Counted from the first letter of the stretch, positions 33,586 through 42,442 are shown. The stretch: 64,000 bases of DNA from Streptomyces sp. SirexAA-E (GCF_000177195.2 NC_015953.1:4340001-4404000), one strand, 5' to 3'. Notes: a model not told the origin generated them from the sequence alone. Numbers and translations are program-made.

Positions 33586-34143
33586 ATGGCAAGGATGAGT
33601 GCGGAGGAGCGGCGTGAGAGCGCCGTACGGGCAGCGGTCACCGAGTTCGCCCGGGGCGGCTACAAGGGCACGTCGACGGAGTCGATCGCCCGGCGTGTCG
33701 GTGTGTCGCAGCCCTATCTCTTCCGGCTGTTCCCCAACAAGCAGGCCCTCTTCCTGGCGGCGGCCGAACGCTGCCTGGAGGACACCCGGGGGGTGTTCGC
33801 CCGTGCCTCCGAAGGGCTGGAGGGCGAGGAAGCGCTGCACGCCATGGCGGCGGCCTATCAGCGGTACGTCATCGACGAACCCGACATGTTCCAGATGCAG
33901 ATGCAGATGTACGCGGCCACGGCGGTGGCCGAGGTCGACGGGGACACCGAGTTCGGCGAGCGGCTGCGGGCCGGCTGGCTGCGGATGTGGGAGGACGTCC
34001 ACCTCGTCCTGGGTGCGGACGTGGACGAGACCACCACGTTCCTGGCCTACGGCATGCTCGCCAACACCCTGGCGTCGCTGGGCTTTCCGGCCGGACATCG
34101 CGTGTGGTCCGGCTTCTACCTCTCGGCCAGGCCGGTCAGCTGA
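33586..34143 (+). CDS. TetR-family regulator
   Basis: The 185-residue product has a TetR DNA-binding domain (RRESAVRAAVTEFARGG, then STESIARRVGVSQPYLFRLFPNKQALFLAA) and a helical ligand domain rich in Met/Gln (DMFQMQMQMY). It most likely represses itself and the MFS exporter at 34372, as both carry the same candidate operator. ATG at 33586 lies almost at the predicted transcription start (leaderless); an ATG 9 bp later is an alternative, and a TTG 21 bp upstream seems to be within the operator. Confidence 0.88.
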   Translation: MARMSAEERRESAVRAAVTEFARGGYKGTSTESIARRVGVSQPYLFRLFPNKQALFLAAAERCLEDTRGVFARASEGLEGEEALHAMAAAYQRYVIDEPDMFQMQMQMYAATAVAEVDGDTEFGERLRAGWLRMWEDVHLVLGADVDETTTFLAYGMLANTLASLGFPAGHRVWSGFYLSARPVS

Positions 34144-34165
34144 GCGGCGCCGGACCACCGGACGG

Positions 34166-34290
34166 GTTGTCGGTCGGGTGAGGCCGGACCGTCGGTCGGG
34201 TGACGCCGGGCCGGTGTCAAGGGCGTCGGTCGGGTCGGCGCCAGGAGTGTCGGTCGGCCGGCGCCAGGTGTGTCGGCCGGGCCGGTGGCG
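34166..34290. repeat. Degenerate GTCGGTCGGGT-type repeats
   Basis: Several imperfect copies of GTCGGTCGGGT alternating with GCCGG-rich blocks fill most of the gap between the TetR and MFS genes. The spacing is irregular (about 20-35 bp). Confidence 0.6.
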
Positions 34291-34337
34291 GGCCGTCGCT
34301 CCGGGGTCGGGATCGGCCCGTTTTTCTGTCCATGAAA

Positions 34338-34357
34338 GTTAGTCATCAATTACTAAC
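34338..34357 (+). promoter_or_regulatory. Candidate TetR operator upstream of the MFS gene
   Basis: A 20-bp palindrome GTTAGT-N8-ACTAAC lies 14 bp before the MFS start codon. Size and half-sites match the site at 33557-33576. Confidence 0.7.
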
Positions 34358-34371
34358 CCACAGGGGGAACG

Positions 34372-35802
34372 ATGGAGCAGCAACCGTCCAGCCGCAGAGG
34401 AGCGGTCTGGGCCCTGGTCCTGACGAGCATCGCCGGATTCATGGCGGCACTCGACAACCTCGTCGTCACCACCGCCCTGCCCTCCATCCGCGAAAGCCTC
34501 GGCGGCGAACTGGAGGAGCTCGAATGGACGGTGAACGCCTACACCCTCACCTTCGCGGTCCTGCTGATGACGGGCGCCGCGCTCGGGGACCGTTTCGGCA
34601 GGCGTCGGCTCTTCCTGGCCGGTCTGACGGTCTTCACCGCGGCCTCCGCCGCGGCGGCCCTCTCGCCGGGCATCGGTGAACTCATCGCCTTCCGCGCGGT
34701 CCAGGGCGTCGGGGCCGCGGTCATGATGCCGCTCACCCTCACCCTGCTCACCGCCGCCGTCCCGCCCGCCCGGCGCGGTACGGCCCTCGGCATCTTCAGC
34801 GCGATCACCGGCCTCGCGGTCGCCAGCGGTCCACTGATCGGCGGCAGCCTCACCGAACACCTCTCCTGGCAGTGGATCTTCTGGCTGAACGTGCCGATCG
34901 GCCTGGTCCTGCTGCCCCTGGCGCGACTCCGGCTGGCGGAGTCGTACGCCCCCGAGGCCCGCCTCGACATCCCCGGCACGGTCCTGATCAGCGCGGGCCT
35001 CTTCGGCATCGTCTACGCCCTGGTCAGCGCCACGGGCGACGGCTGGACCAGCCCCGGTGTACTGACCGGGCTGACAGCCGGAACGGCCCTCCTCGGCGTC
35101 TTCGTCCGCCATGGCTTCCGCGCCGCGAACCCGGTCCTGCCGATGCGGCTCTTCCGTGACCGCGCCTTCTTCGGTATCAACATCGCCAGCCTGCTGATGT
35201 TCCTCGGCATGTTCGGCTCGATCTTCCTGCTCAGCCAGTTCCTCCAGAGCGCGCTGGGCTACTCGCCCACCGAGGCGGGCCTGCGCATGCTGCCCTGGAC
35301 CGGGATGCCGATGCTGGTGGCACCCGTCGCCGGATATCTCTCCGACCGGTTCGGCGGCCGTCCCGTGGTGGTGGCCGGCCTCGCCCTCCAGGCGGTGGGC
35401 CTCGGCCTCTTCGCCGCGGTCCTGGAACCTGGCGTCGGGTACGCCGCGCAGCTGCCCGGGCTGATCGTCGGCGGCATCGGCATGGCCCTCTACTTCGCGC
35501 CCGCCGCCAGCCTGGTGATGTCCAGCGTCCGGCCGGGCGAACAGGGCATCGCCTCCGGGGCCAACAACGCCCTGCGGGAGGTCGGCGGGGCGCTGGGCGT
35601 CGCCGTACTCGCCTCCGTCTTCTCCGCACGCGGCGGTTACGGGTCCGCCCGGTCCTTCACGGACGGCACCGTGCCCGCCGTCTGGATAGGCGCCGGCGTG
35701 GTCGCGCTCGCCGCGTGCGTGGCCCTGCTCATCCCGGGCCGCCGTGCGGCGCGGGGCCCCGTGCCCGAGCGGGCCTCCGAGAAGGTCACCGCCGCGGCCT
35801 GA
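34372..35802 (+). CDS. DHA2-type MFS drug exporter (14 TMS)
   Basis: The 476-residue protein has motif C-like and motif A regions of the DHA2 group: FMAALDNLVVTTALPSIRESLGGELEELEWTVNAYTL, then GDRFGRRRLFLAGL, and LSWQWIFWLNVPIGLVLL. Fourteen hydrophobic segments fit an EmrB/QacA-type proton-coupled exporter. ATG at 34372 is preceded by GGGGG. The gene is downstream of a TetR gene and its candidate operator, the classic pair for a ligand-inducible efflux pump. The substrate is unknown. Confidence 0.92.
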   Translation: MEQQPSSRRGAVWALVLTSIAGFMAALDNLVVTTALPSIRESLGGELEELEWTVNAYTLTFAVLLMTGAALGDRFGRRRLFLAGLTVFTAASAAAALSPGIGELIAFRAVQGVGAAVMMPLTLTLLTAAVPPARRGTALGIFSAITGLAVASGPLIGGSLTEHLSWQWIFWLNVPIGLVLLPLARLRLAESYAPEARLDIPGTVLISAGLFGIVYALVSATGDGWTSPGVLTGLTAGTALLGVFVRHGFRAANPVLPMRLFRDRAFFGINIASLLMFLGMFGSIFLLSQFLQSALGYSPTEAGLRMLPWTGMPMLVAPVAGYLSDRFGGRPVVVAGLALQAVGLGLFAAVLEPGVGYAAQLPGLIVGGIGMALYFAPAASLVMSSVRPGEQGIASGANNALREVGGALGVAVLASVFSARGGYGSARSFTDGTVPAVWIGAGVVALAACVALLIPGRRAARGPVPERASEKVTAAA

Positions 35803-35820
35803 CCCGCCACCCGGACGCAC

Positions 35821-35854
35821 ACGGTCCACGGCCCCGACCCGGGCCGTGGACCGT
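35821..35854 (+). terminator. Hairpin terminator of the MFS gene
   Basis: A 14-bp stem (35821-35834 with 35841-35854) with a 6-nt loop. The distal arm runs into a possible murB -10 box (TACTCT at 35854-35859). Confidence 0.8.
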
Positions 35855-35859
35855 ACTCT
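35854..35859 (+). promoter_or_regulatory. -10 box of murB
   Basis: TACTCT ends 7 bp before the GTG start, so murB is probably transcribed as a leaderless mRNA. No clear -35 hexamer; the region overlaps the preceding terminator. Confidence 0.45.
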
Positions 35860-35866
35860 TGTCCCC

Positions 35867-36922
35867 GTGCAGGAACTCCATGACGCCCCCCTCGCCCCCC
35901 TGACCACCTTCCGGCTCGGCGGTCCCGCAGGCCGCCTGCTGACCGCCACCACGGACGACGAGGTGATCACCGCCGTACGCGAAGCCGACGGCAGCGGCAC
36001 CCCGCTGCTGGTCATCGGCGGCGGCTCCAACCTGGTCATCGGCGACAAGGGCTTCGACGGGACCGCCCTGCGCATCGCGACCAAGGGCTTCACGCTCACC
36101 GGGACGACGCTCGAACTCGCCGCCGGCGAGGTCTGGAGCGACGCCGTGGCCCGCACGGTCGAGGCGGGTCTGGCGGGCATCGAGTGCCTCGCCGGGATCC
36201 CCGGCTCCGCAGGTGCCACCCCGATCCAGAACGTCGGCGCGTACGGCCAGGAGGTGGCCTCGGTCGTCACCGAGGTCGTCGCCTACGACCGGCAGGCGGG
36301 CGAGACCGTCACGATCCCCAACGAGGCGTGCGCGTTCTCCTACCGCCACAGCCGCTTCAAGGCGGAGCCCGACCGCTTCGTGGTGCTGCGCGTGCGCTTC
36401 GCCCTGGAGGACGCGGGCGGGCTCTCCGCACCGCTGCGGTACCCGGAGACGGCCCGCGCCATGGGCGTCGAGCAGGGCGACCGGGTGCCCGCCGCAGAGG
36501 CCCGCGCGACCGTCCTGCGTCTGCGGGCGAACAAGGGCATGGTGCTCGACCCGGAGGACCACGACACCTGGTCGGCGGGGTCCTTCTTCACCAACCCGAT
36601 CCTCGACGGCGACGCCCACGCCGCCTTCCTGGCCCGCGTCAAGGACCGCCTGGGCGACGACGTCACCCCTCCGGCCTTCCCCGCGGGCGAGGGACGGGTG
36701 AAGACCTCCGCCGCCTGGCTCATCGACAAGGCGGGCTTCACCAAGGGATACGGCACCGGCCCCGCCCGCATCTCCACCAAGCACACGCTCGCCCTCACCA
36801 ACCGCGGCGGCGCGACCACCGAGGACCTGCTGGCGCTGGCCCGGGAAGTCGTCGACGGCGTGCGTGAGGCCTTCGGGGTCACGCTCGTCAACGAACCGGT
36901 GACCGTCGGCGTCAGCCTCTGA
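35867..36922 (+). CDS. murB: UDP-N-acetylenolpyruvoylglucosamine reductase (type I MurB)
   Basis: The 351-residue flavoenzyme reduces UDP-GlcNAc-enolpyruvate to UDP-MurNAc in peptidoglycan synthesis. FAD-binding motifs IGGGSNLVIGDKGFDGTALRI and AGIPGSAGATPIQNVGAYGQEV, the catalytic FSYRHSRFK, and the AGSFFTNPI serine region are present. GTG at 35867 begins VQELHDAPLAPLTTFRLGG, matching the family start, with no ribosome binding site but a near -10 box. Normal length for actinobacterial MurB. Confidence 0.94.
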   Translation: MQELHDAPLAPLTTFRLGGPAGRLLTATTDDEVITAVREADGSGTPLLVIGGGSNLVIGDKGFDGTALRIATKGFTLTGTTLELAAGEVWSDAVARTVEAGLAGIECLAGIPGSAGATPIQNVGAYGQEVASVVTEVVAYDRQAGETVTIPNEACAFSYRHSRFKAEPDRFVVLRVRFALEDAGGLSAPLRYPETARAMGVEQGDRVPAAEARATVLRLRANKGMVLDPEDHDTWSAGSFFTNPILDGDAHAAFLARVKDRLGDDVTPPAFPAGEGRVKTSAAWLIDKAGFTKGYGTGPARISTKHTLALTNRGGATTEDLLALAREVVDGVREAFGVTLVNEPVTVGVSL

Positions 36923-36978
36923 CGGACGGGGAGGGCACCGGCTCCGCCCGCCCCCTCTCCAGGAGTTCCCGGGAGTTC

Positions 36979-38007
36979 TCAGGAGCTCTCAGGAGTCGGC
37001 GCGAGCCAGTCCTCGATCCCGCTCAGCAGGTCCGCCCGTACGTCGGCGGGCGCCGCCGACCCCCGTACGGACTGCCGTGCCAGCTCGGCCAGTTCCTCGT
37101 CGGTGAACGCGTGATGGCGACGTACCAGGTCGTACTGGGCGGCCAGCCGCGAACCGAAGAGCAGCGGGTCGTCCGCCCCGAGGGCCATCGGGACGCCCGC
37201 GTCGAACAGGGTGCGCAGCGGCACGTCCGCGGGCTTCTCGTAGACCCCGAGCGCCACGTTGGAGGCCGGGCAGACCTCGCAGGTCACCCCGCGCTCCGCG
37301 AGCCTGCTCAGCAGCCGGGGATCCTCCGCCGCCCGTACGCCGTGCCCGATCCGGGACGCCTCCAGGTCGTCCAGGCAGTCCCGGACGCTGGCGGGGCCCG
37401 AGAGCTCCCCGCCGTGCGGGGCTGCGAGCAGACCGCCTTCCCGTGCGATGGCGAAGGCCCGGTCGAAGTCGCGTGCCATGCCCCGGCGTTCGTCGTTGGA
37501 GAGGCCGAAGCCGATGACGCCCCGGTCCGCGTACCGCACGGCCAGCCGTGCCAGCGTCCGGGCGTCCAGCGGGTGCTTCATCCGGTTCGCCGCGATCACC
37601 ACGCGGATCCCCAGACCGGTCTCCCGCGACGCGCTGTCCACGGCGTCCAGGATGATCTCGATGGCCGGGATGAGCCCGCCGAGGAGGGGCGCGTACGAGG
37701 TGGGGTCGACCTGGATCTCCAGCCACCCCGAACCGTCCGCGACGTCCTCCATGGCCGTCTCGCGCACCAGCCGCCGGATGTCCTCCGGCTCGCGCAGGCA
37801 GGACCGGGCGATGTCGTACAGGCGCTGGAAGCGGAACCAGCCGCGCTCGTCCGTGGCCCGGAGTTCGGGCGGTTCGCCGCCGGTCAGCGCCTCGGGCAGG
37901 CGCACCCCGTACTTGTCCGCCAGTTCGAGCAGGGTGGTGGGCCGCATCGACCCGGTGAAGTGCAGATGCAGATGGGCCTTGGGCAACAGCCGTACGTCAC
38001 GCTCCAT
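36979..38007 (-). CDS. add: Adenosine deaminase family protein
   Basis: The 342-residue protein starts MERDVRLLPKAHLHLHFTGSMRP, the HxH metal motif of the adenosine/adenine deaminase family, and has PHGGELSGP (the HAGE catalytic motif, here HGGE), SRIGHGVRAAEDP (His), EVCPASNVALG and LGADDPLLF (the usual 'SLNSDDP' loop, here GADDP). It should deaminate a purine nucleoside or base; exact substrate is uncertain because both loops differ slightly. Convergent with murB. Confidence 0.87.
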   Translation of the reverse strand: MERDVRLLPKAHLHLHFTGSMRPTTLLELADKYGVRLPEALTGGEPPELRATDERGWFRFQRLYDIARSCLREPEDIRRLVRETAMEDVADGSGWLEIQVDPTSYAPLLGGLIPAIEIILDAVDSASRETGLGIRVVIAANRMKHPLDARTLARLAVRYADRGVIGFGLSNDERRGMARDFDRAFAIAREGGLLAAPHGGELSGPASVRDCLDDLEASRIGHGVRAAEDPRLLSRLAERGVTCEVCPASNVALGVYEKPADVPLRTLFDAGVPMALGADDPLLFGSRLAAQYDLVRRHHAFTDEELAELARQSVRGSAAPADVRADLLSGIEDWLAPTPESS

Positions 38008-38075
38008 TCAAGGATCTTGCCGCATCGCCGGGGTGCCGCGGTAGCGGATCCCGCCCGGAGTGACGCCTCGAACAG

Positions 38076-38108
38076 AAAAACAGGCCCCCGGCCGGAGCCG
38101 GAGGCCTG
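38076..38108 (-). terminator. Rho-independent terminator of the aminotransferase gene
   Basis: On the minus strand a GC-rich hairpin (CAGGCC arms, 38081-38086 with 38103-38108, inner CCGG pairs) is followed by five T residues (38076-38080). Confidence 0.85.
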
Positions 38109-38125
38109 CTTCGGTGCCGTGCCGG

Positions 38126-39352
38126 TCAGGCGCGGGCCTCACCCAGCAGCTTCTGGATCCGCGAGACACCCTCGGCCAGGTCCTCGTCGCCCAGGGCGTA
38201 GGAGAGCCGCAGGTAACCCGGGGTGCCGAAGGCCTCACCGGGGACGACGGCGACCTCGGCCTCGTCCAGGATGAGCGCCGCGAGCTCGACGGAGTCCGCC
38301 GGGCGCTTGCCGCGGATCTCCTTGCCGAGCAGCCCCTTCACCGACGGGTAGACGTAGAACGCGCCCTCGGGCTCGGGGCAGACGACGCCGTCGATCTCGT
38401 TGAGCATGCGCACGATGGTGCGGCGGCGGCGGTCGAAGGCGGTGCGCATCTCGGCGACCGCGTCCAGCGGTCCGGAGACGGCGGCCAGCGCCGCGACCTG
38501 GGCGACGTTGCTCACGTTGGAGGTGGCGTGCGACTGCAGGTTGGTCGCCGCCTTGACGACGTCCTTGGGGCCGATGATCCAGCCGACCCGCCAACCGGTC
38601 ATGGCGTACGTCTTGGCGACGCCGTTGACCACGATGCACTTGTCACGCAGCTCGGGCACGACCGCCGGGAGCGACGTGAACGTCGCGTCGCCGTAGACCA
38701 GGTGCTCGTAGATCTCGTCGGTCATGACCCACAGGCCGTGCTCGACGGCCCAGCGGCCGATCGCCTCGCTGTCGGCCTCGCTGTAGACGGCGCCGGTCGG
38801 GTTGGACGGGGAGACGAACAGGACGACCTTGGTGCGCTCGGTACGGGCCGCCTCCAACTGCTCGACGGAGACGCGGTAGCCGGTGGTCTCGTCGGCGACC
38901 ACCTCGACCGGCACACCGCCGGCGAGACGGATCGACTCGGGGTAGGTGGTCCAGTACGGGGCGGGGACGATGACCTCGTCACCCGGGTCGAGGATCGCGG
39001 CGAAGGCCTCGTAGATGGCCTGCTTGCCGCCGTTGGTCACCAGGATCTGGGAGGCGTCGACCTCGTAGCCGGAGTCGCGCAGCGTCTTCTCCGCGATGGC
39101 GGCCTTGAGCTCGGGGAGCCCGCCGGCCGGGGTGTAGCGGTGGTACTTCGGGTTGCGGCAGGCCTCGACCGCGGCGTCGACGATGTAGCCGGGGGTCGGG
39201 AAGTCCGGCTCGCCGGCGCCGAAGCCGATCACCGGACGTCCGGCGGCCTTGAGGGCCTTGGCCTTGGCGTCGACGGCGAGGGTGGCGGACTCGGAGATCG
39301 CACCGATGCGGGCCGAGACCCGGCGCTCGGACGGAGAAGTTGCAGCGCTCAT
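38126..39352 (-). CDS. aspC: Class I pyridoxal-phosphate aminotransferase (aspartate type)
   Basis: The 408-residue protein has the fold-type I PLP features: FGAGEPDFPTPGYI, the SNPTG motif in FVSPSNPTGAVY, MTDEIYEHLVYG (Asp/Tyr that contact PLP), GVAKTYAMTGWRVGWIIG with the Schiff-base Lys, and GYLRLSYA (carboxylate-binding Arg). It is of the subgroup Ib aspartate aminotransferases. ATG at 39352 (MSAATSPSERRVSARIG) fits this family. It lies next to tRNA-Trp and secE, as in other streptomycetes. Confidence 0.93.
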   Translation of the reverse strand: MSAATSPSERRVSARIGAISESATLAVDAKAKALKAAGRPVIGFGAGEPDFPTPGYIVDAAVEACRNPKYHRYTPAGGLPELKAAIAEKTLRDSGYEVDASQILVTNGGKQAIYEAFAAILDPGDEVIVPAPYWTTYPESIRLAGGVPVEVVADETTGYRVSVEQLEAARTERTKVVLFVSPSNPTGAVYSEADSEAIGRWAVEHGLWVMTDEIYEHLVYGDATFTSLPAVVPELRDKCIVVNGVAKTYAMTGWRVGWIIGPKDVVKAATNLQSHATSNVSNVAQVAALAAVSGPLDAVAEMRTAFDRRRRTIVRMLNEIDGVVCPEPEGAFYVYPSVKGLLGKEIRGKRPADSVELAALILDEAEVAVVPGEAFGTPGYLRLSYALGDEDLAEGVSRIQKLLGEARA

Positions 39353-39564
39353 GCCCCCATGCTCGCAGACCGGAAACACCGTCGGCACAGGGGTTTCAGG
39401 GACCGGACAGGACTCGGACAGCATCCGGACAGGACCGGTCGGTAGTGGTCTGTTCGACGCGGAGGCCCTGAGCACGTACACTCACCTGTCGTTGGCCTTC
39501 ATCAGCCGCACCGTTTTTGCACCCGGCCCACCGGGGAGGATGCGGTAGGTTGGTGGAACCACAA

Positions 39565-39637
39565 AGGGTCGTAGCTCAATTGGTAGAGCACTGGTCTCCA
39601 AAACCAGCGGTTGGGGGTTCAAGTCCCTCCGGCCCTG
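39565..39637 (+). tRNA. tRNA-Trp (CCA)
   Basis: A 73-nt cloverleaf: acceptor AGGGTCG/CGGCCCT, D-arm AGCTCAATTGGTAGAGC, anticodon stem CTGGT/ACCAG with anticodon CCA at 39598-39600, T-arm GGGGGTTCAAGTCCCTC, discriminator G. tRNA-Trp directly before secE-nusG is a conserved actinobacterial arrangement. Confidence 0.97.
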
Positions 39638-39743
39638 CTACACACTCCTTCGCCAGGATGTGTGCGCATGTACGTACTTCAATGCACCGCCGTGCGGCTC
39701 CACCGGGCGCGGCACGGCCACGACCCGGAATCAGGTGAGTAGC

Positions 39744-40028
39744 GTGACGGACGCCGTGGGCTCCATCGACATGCCTGATGCCGAGGACGAAGCTCCCGAG
39801 TCGAAAAAGCCTCGGAAGGGCGGCAAGCGCGGCAAGAAGGGCCCTCTGGGCCGTCTCGCGCTGTTCTACCGCCAGATCGTCGCCGAGCTCCGCAAGGTCG
39901 TCTGGCCTACGCGCAGCCAGCTGACGACGTACACCACGGTGGTGATCGCCTTCGTGGTGGTCATGATCGGCCTTGTCACCGTGATTGACTTCGGTTTCGC
40001 GCGGGTCATCAAGTACGTCTTCGGCTGA
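39744..40028 (+). CDS. secE: Preprotein translocase subunit SecE
   Basis: The 94-residue protein has a charged, Lys-rich N-terminus, the conserved amphipathic segment FYRQIVAELRKVVWPTRSQL and one C-terminal membrane helix (residues ~62-85). SecE stabilises SecY in the translocon. GTG at 39744 has AGGTGA 8 nt upstream. It is followed by nusG after a 73-bp gap with a hairpin. Confidence 0.95.
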   Translation: MTDAVGSIDMPDAEDEAPESKKPRKGGKRGKKGPLGRLALFYRQIVAELRKVVWPTRSQLTTYTTVVIAFVVVMIGLVTVIDFGFARVIKYVFG

Positions 40029-40037
40029 TCCCGCGAA

Positions 40038-40056
40038 GGGCGCCTCATCGGCGCCC
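40038..40056 (+). terminator. Hairpin between secE and nusG
   Basis: GGGCGCC (40038-40044) pairs with GGCGCCC (40050-40056) around a 5-nt loop; CTTT follows. It might partially terminate transcription or protect the secE 3' end. Confidence 0.55.
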
Positions 40057-40101
40057 CTTTCGCATGTTCCACCCATTTGTATCCAGGAAGAAGCAGCCAT
40101 C

Positions 40102-40995
40102 GTGTCTGACCCGAACCTGAACGACGACGCCGAGCCCACGGCGAGCGCCGTCGAGTCCGCCGAGGACGAGCTCGACATCGTCGAGTCGGCGGATGCCGTG
40201 GCGCCGGACCAGGTCGAAGCTGCTGACGCCGAGGCGGGCGAGCCCGCCGAGCAGGCCGCCGTCGCCGCCGAGTCCGACGAGGAGGCGGAGGCCGAGGAGG
40301 CCGCCGAGTCCGACGAGGCCGAGGAGCCCGGTGACGAGGACGCCGCCGAGGAGGAGCCCGCCGAGCCGGCCGCCCCCGTCGACGCCGTCGCCGCCCTCCG
40401 CGAGGAGCTGCGCGGTCTTCCGGGCGAGTGGTACGTCATCCACACGTACGCCGGGTACGAGAAGCGTGTGAAGGCCAACCTGGAGCAGCGCGCCGTCTCG
40501 CTCAACGTCGAGGACTTCATCTACCAGGCCGAGGTGCCCGAGGAAGAGATCGTCCAGATCAAGAACGGCGAGCGGAAGAACGTCCGTCAGAACAAGCTCC
40601 CCGGGTACGTCCTGGTGCGCATGGACCTGACGAACGAGTCCTGGGGCGTCGTCCGCAACACCCCAGGTGTCACCGGCTTCGTGGGCAACGCCTACGACCC
40701 GTACCCGCTGACCCTGGACGAGATCGTCAAGATGCTCGCCCCCGAGGCCGAGGAGAAGGCGGCCCGCGAGGCGGCCGAGGCCGAGGGCAAGCCGGCTCCG
40801 GCCCGCAAGGTCGAGGTCCAGGTGCTGGACTTCGAGGTCGGCGACTCGGTCACCGTCACCGACGGCCCGTTCGCGACGCTGCAGGCGACGATCAACGAGA
40901 TCAACGCCGACTCGAAGAAGGTCAAGGGCCTCGTCGAGATCTTCGGCCGCGAGACCCCGGTCGAGCTGAGCTTCGACCAGATCCAGAAGAACTAG
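40102..40995 (+). CDS. nusG: Transcription elongation factor NusG with acidic N-terminal extension
   Basis: The 297-residue protein has about 110 N-terminal residues dominated by Glu, Asp, Ala and Val, then the NGN domain beginning EWYVIHTYAGYEKRVKANLEQRA and the KOW domain near the end (VGDSVTVTDGPFATLQATI... VELSFDQIQKN). NusG binds RNA polymerase and Rho and couples transcription with translation. The acidic extension is common in actinobacteria but long. GTG at 40102 begins VSDPNLNDDAEP. Confidence 0.95.
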   Translation: MSDPNLNDDAEPTASAVESAEDELDIVESADAVAPDQVEAADAEAGEPAEQAAVAAESDEEAEAEEAAESDEAEEPGDEDAAEEEPAEPAAPVDAVAALREELRGLPGEWYVIHTYAGYEKRVKANLEQRAVSLNVEDFIYQAEVPEEEIVQIKNGERKNVRQNKLPGYVLVRMDLTNESWGVVRNTPGVTGFVGNAYDPYPLTLDEIVKMLAPEAEEKAAREAAEAEGKPAPARKVEVQVLDFEVGDSVTVTDGPFATLQATINEINADSKKVKGLVEIFGRETPVELSFDQIQKN

Positions 40996-41025
40996 GGCGT
41001 TCCGCCCCCCTCTGGACACATGCCT

Positions 41026-41075
41026 ACCGAGCAGGTCGGACCGGCTTCATCGCCGGTCTGACCTGCTCGGTTTTT
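41026..41075 (+). terminator. Strong terminator after nusG
   Basis: A 20-bp stem with one wobble pair (41026-41045 with 41052-41071) and a 6-nt loop is followed by TTTTT (41071-41075). It isolates secE-nusG from rplK-rplA. Confidence 0.95.
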
Positions 41076-41171
41076 GGTCGCACAGCTATACCCGTTATCG
41101 TTGTGCGGTATGCCTCCATCCGGATGACCGGAATGGCGGCGAAACACTCTCACTAGGACCCGGAGAGAGCA

Positions 41172-41606
41172 ATGCCTCCCAAGAAGAAGAAGGTCACGGG
41201 GCTTATCAAGCTCCAGATCAACGCCGGTGCGGCCAACCCGGCGCCGCCGGTCGGTCCCGCACTGGGCCAGCACGGCGTCAACATCATGGAGTTCTGCAAG
41301 GCCTACAACGCCGCGACCGAGTCGCAGCGTGGCATGGTCGTGCCGGTGGAGATCACGGTCTACGAGGACCGCTCCTTCACCTTCGTCACGAAGACTCCGC
41401 CGGCCGCCAAGCTGATCCTCAAGGCCGCGGGTGTGGACAAGGGCTCCGGCGAGCCGCACAAGACCAAGGTCGCCAAGCTGACGGCCGCCCAGGTCCGCGA
41501 GATCGCCACGACGAAGCTCCCCGACCTGAACGCCAATGACCTCGACGCCGCGTCGAAGATCATCGCCGGCACCGCCCGTTCCATGGGCATCACGGTCGAA
41601 GGCTGA
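41172..41606 (+). CDS. rplK: 50S ribosomal protein L11
   Basis: The 144-residue product is a typical L11: [46 protein letters not shown] with the conserved proline-rich hinge and C-terminal 23S rRNA-binding domain ([26 protein letters not shown]). L11 is part of the GTPase-associated centre and needed for RelA activation, and it is the binding context of thiostrepton. ATG with GAGAG 6-10 nt upstream. Confidence 0.97.
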
Positions 41607-41688
41607 GTCAGCCCCGTAAGCCCCCAGTGGTAGGGCCAAGCGCTGGTCCGCACCACGACTCCACACTCTGAAAACCTCAGGAGCAGAA

Positions 41689-42411
41689 GTGAAGCGCAGC
41701 AAGAACCTCCGCGCTGCGGACGCGAAGATCGACCGGGAGCGTACCTACGCCCCGCTCGAGGCCGTCCGTCTCGCCAAGGAGACCGCCACCACGAAGTTCG
41801 ACGGCACCGTCGAGGTCGCCTTCCGCCTGGGTGTCGACCCGCGCAAGGCCGACCAGATGGTCCGTGGCACCGTGAACCTCCCGCACGGCACCGGCAAGAC
41901 CGCCCGGGTCCTGGTCTTCGCGACCGGTGACCGTGCTGCGGCCGCGGAAGCCGCGGGCGCCGACATCGTCGGCGCCGACGAGCTCATCGACGAGGTGGCG
42001 AAGGGCCGTCTGGACTTCGACGCCGTCGTCGCCACGCCGGACCTCATGGGCAAGGTCGGCCGCCTGGGCCGCGTGCTCGGTCCGCGTGGTCTGATGCCGA
42101 ACCCGAAGACCGGCACCGTCACCCCCGACGTCGTGAAGGCTGTCAACGACATCAAGGGCGGCAAGATCGAGTTCCGCGTCGACAAGCACTCGAACCTGCA
42201 CTTCATCATCGGCAAGGTCTCCTTCGACGAGACGAAGCTGGTCGAGAACTACGGCGCGGCCCTGGAGGAGATCCTCCGTCTCAAGCCGTCCGCCGCGAAG
42301 GGCCGCTTCATCAAGAAGGCGACCCTCGCCAGCACGATGGGCCCCGGCATCCCGCTGGACGCCAACCGTGTGCGCAACCTCCTGGTCGAGGAGGACCCGG
42401 CCGCCGTCTGA
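41689..42411 (+). CDS. rplA: 50S ribosomal protein L1
   Basis: The 240-residue protein is a typical L1: SKNLRAADAKIDRERTYAPLEAVRLAKETATTKFDGTVEVAFRLGVDPRKADQMVRG, and the signature LGRVLGPRGLMPNPKTGTV. L1 forms the mobile stalk and in other bacteria represses its own operon. GTG start follows CAGGAGCAGAA. It is separated from rplK by 82 bp. Confidence 0.97.
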   Translation: MKRSKNLRAADAKIDRERTYAPLEAVRLAKETATTKFDGTVEVAFRLGVDPRKADQMVRGTVNLPHGTGKTARVLVFATGDRAAAAEAAGADIVGADELIDEVAKGRLDFDAVVATPDLMGKVGRLGRVLGPRGLMPNPKTGTVTPDVVKAVNDIKGGKIEFRVDKHSNLHFIIGKVSFDETKLVENYGAALEEILRLKPSAAKGRFIKKATLASTMGPGIPLDANRVRNLLVEEDPAAV

Positions 42412-42442
42412 TCCTGACGGCGTCGCGGTTCCCGTGACCTGA

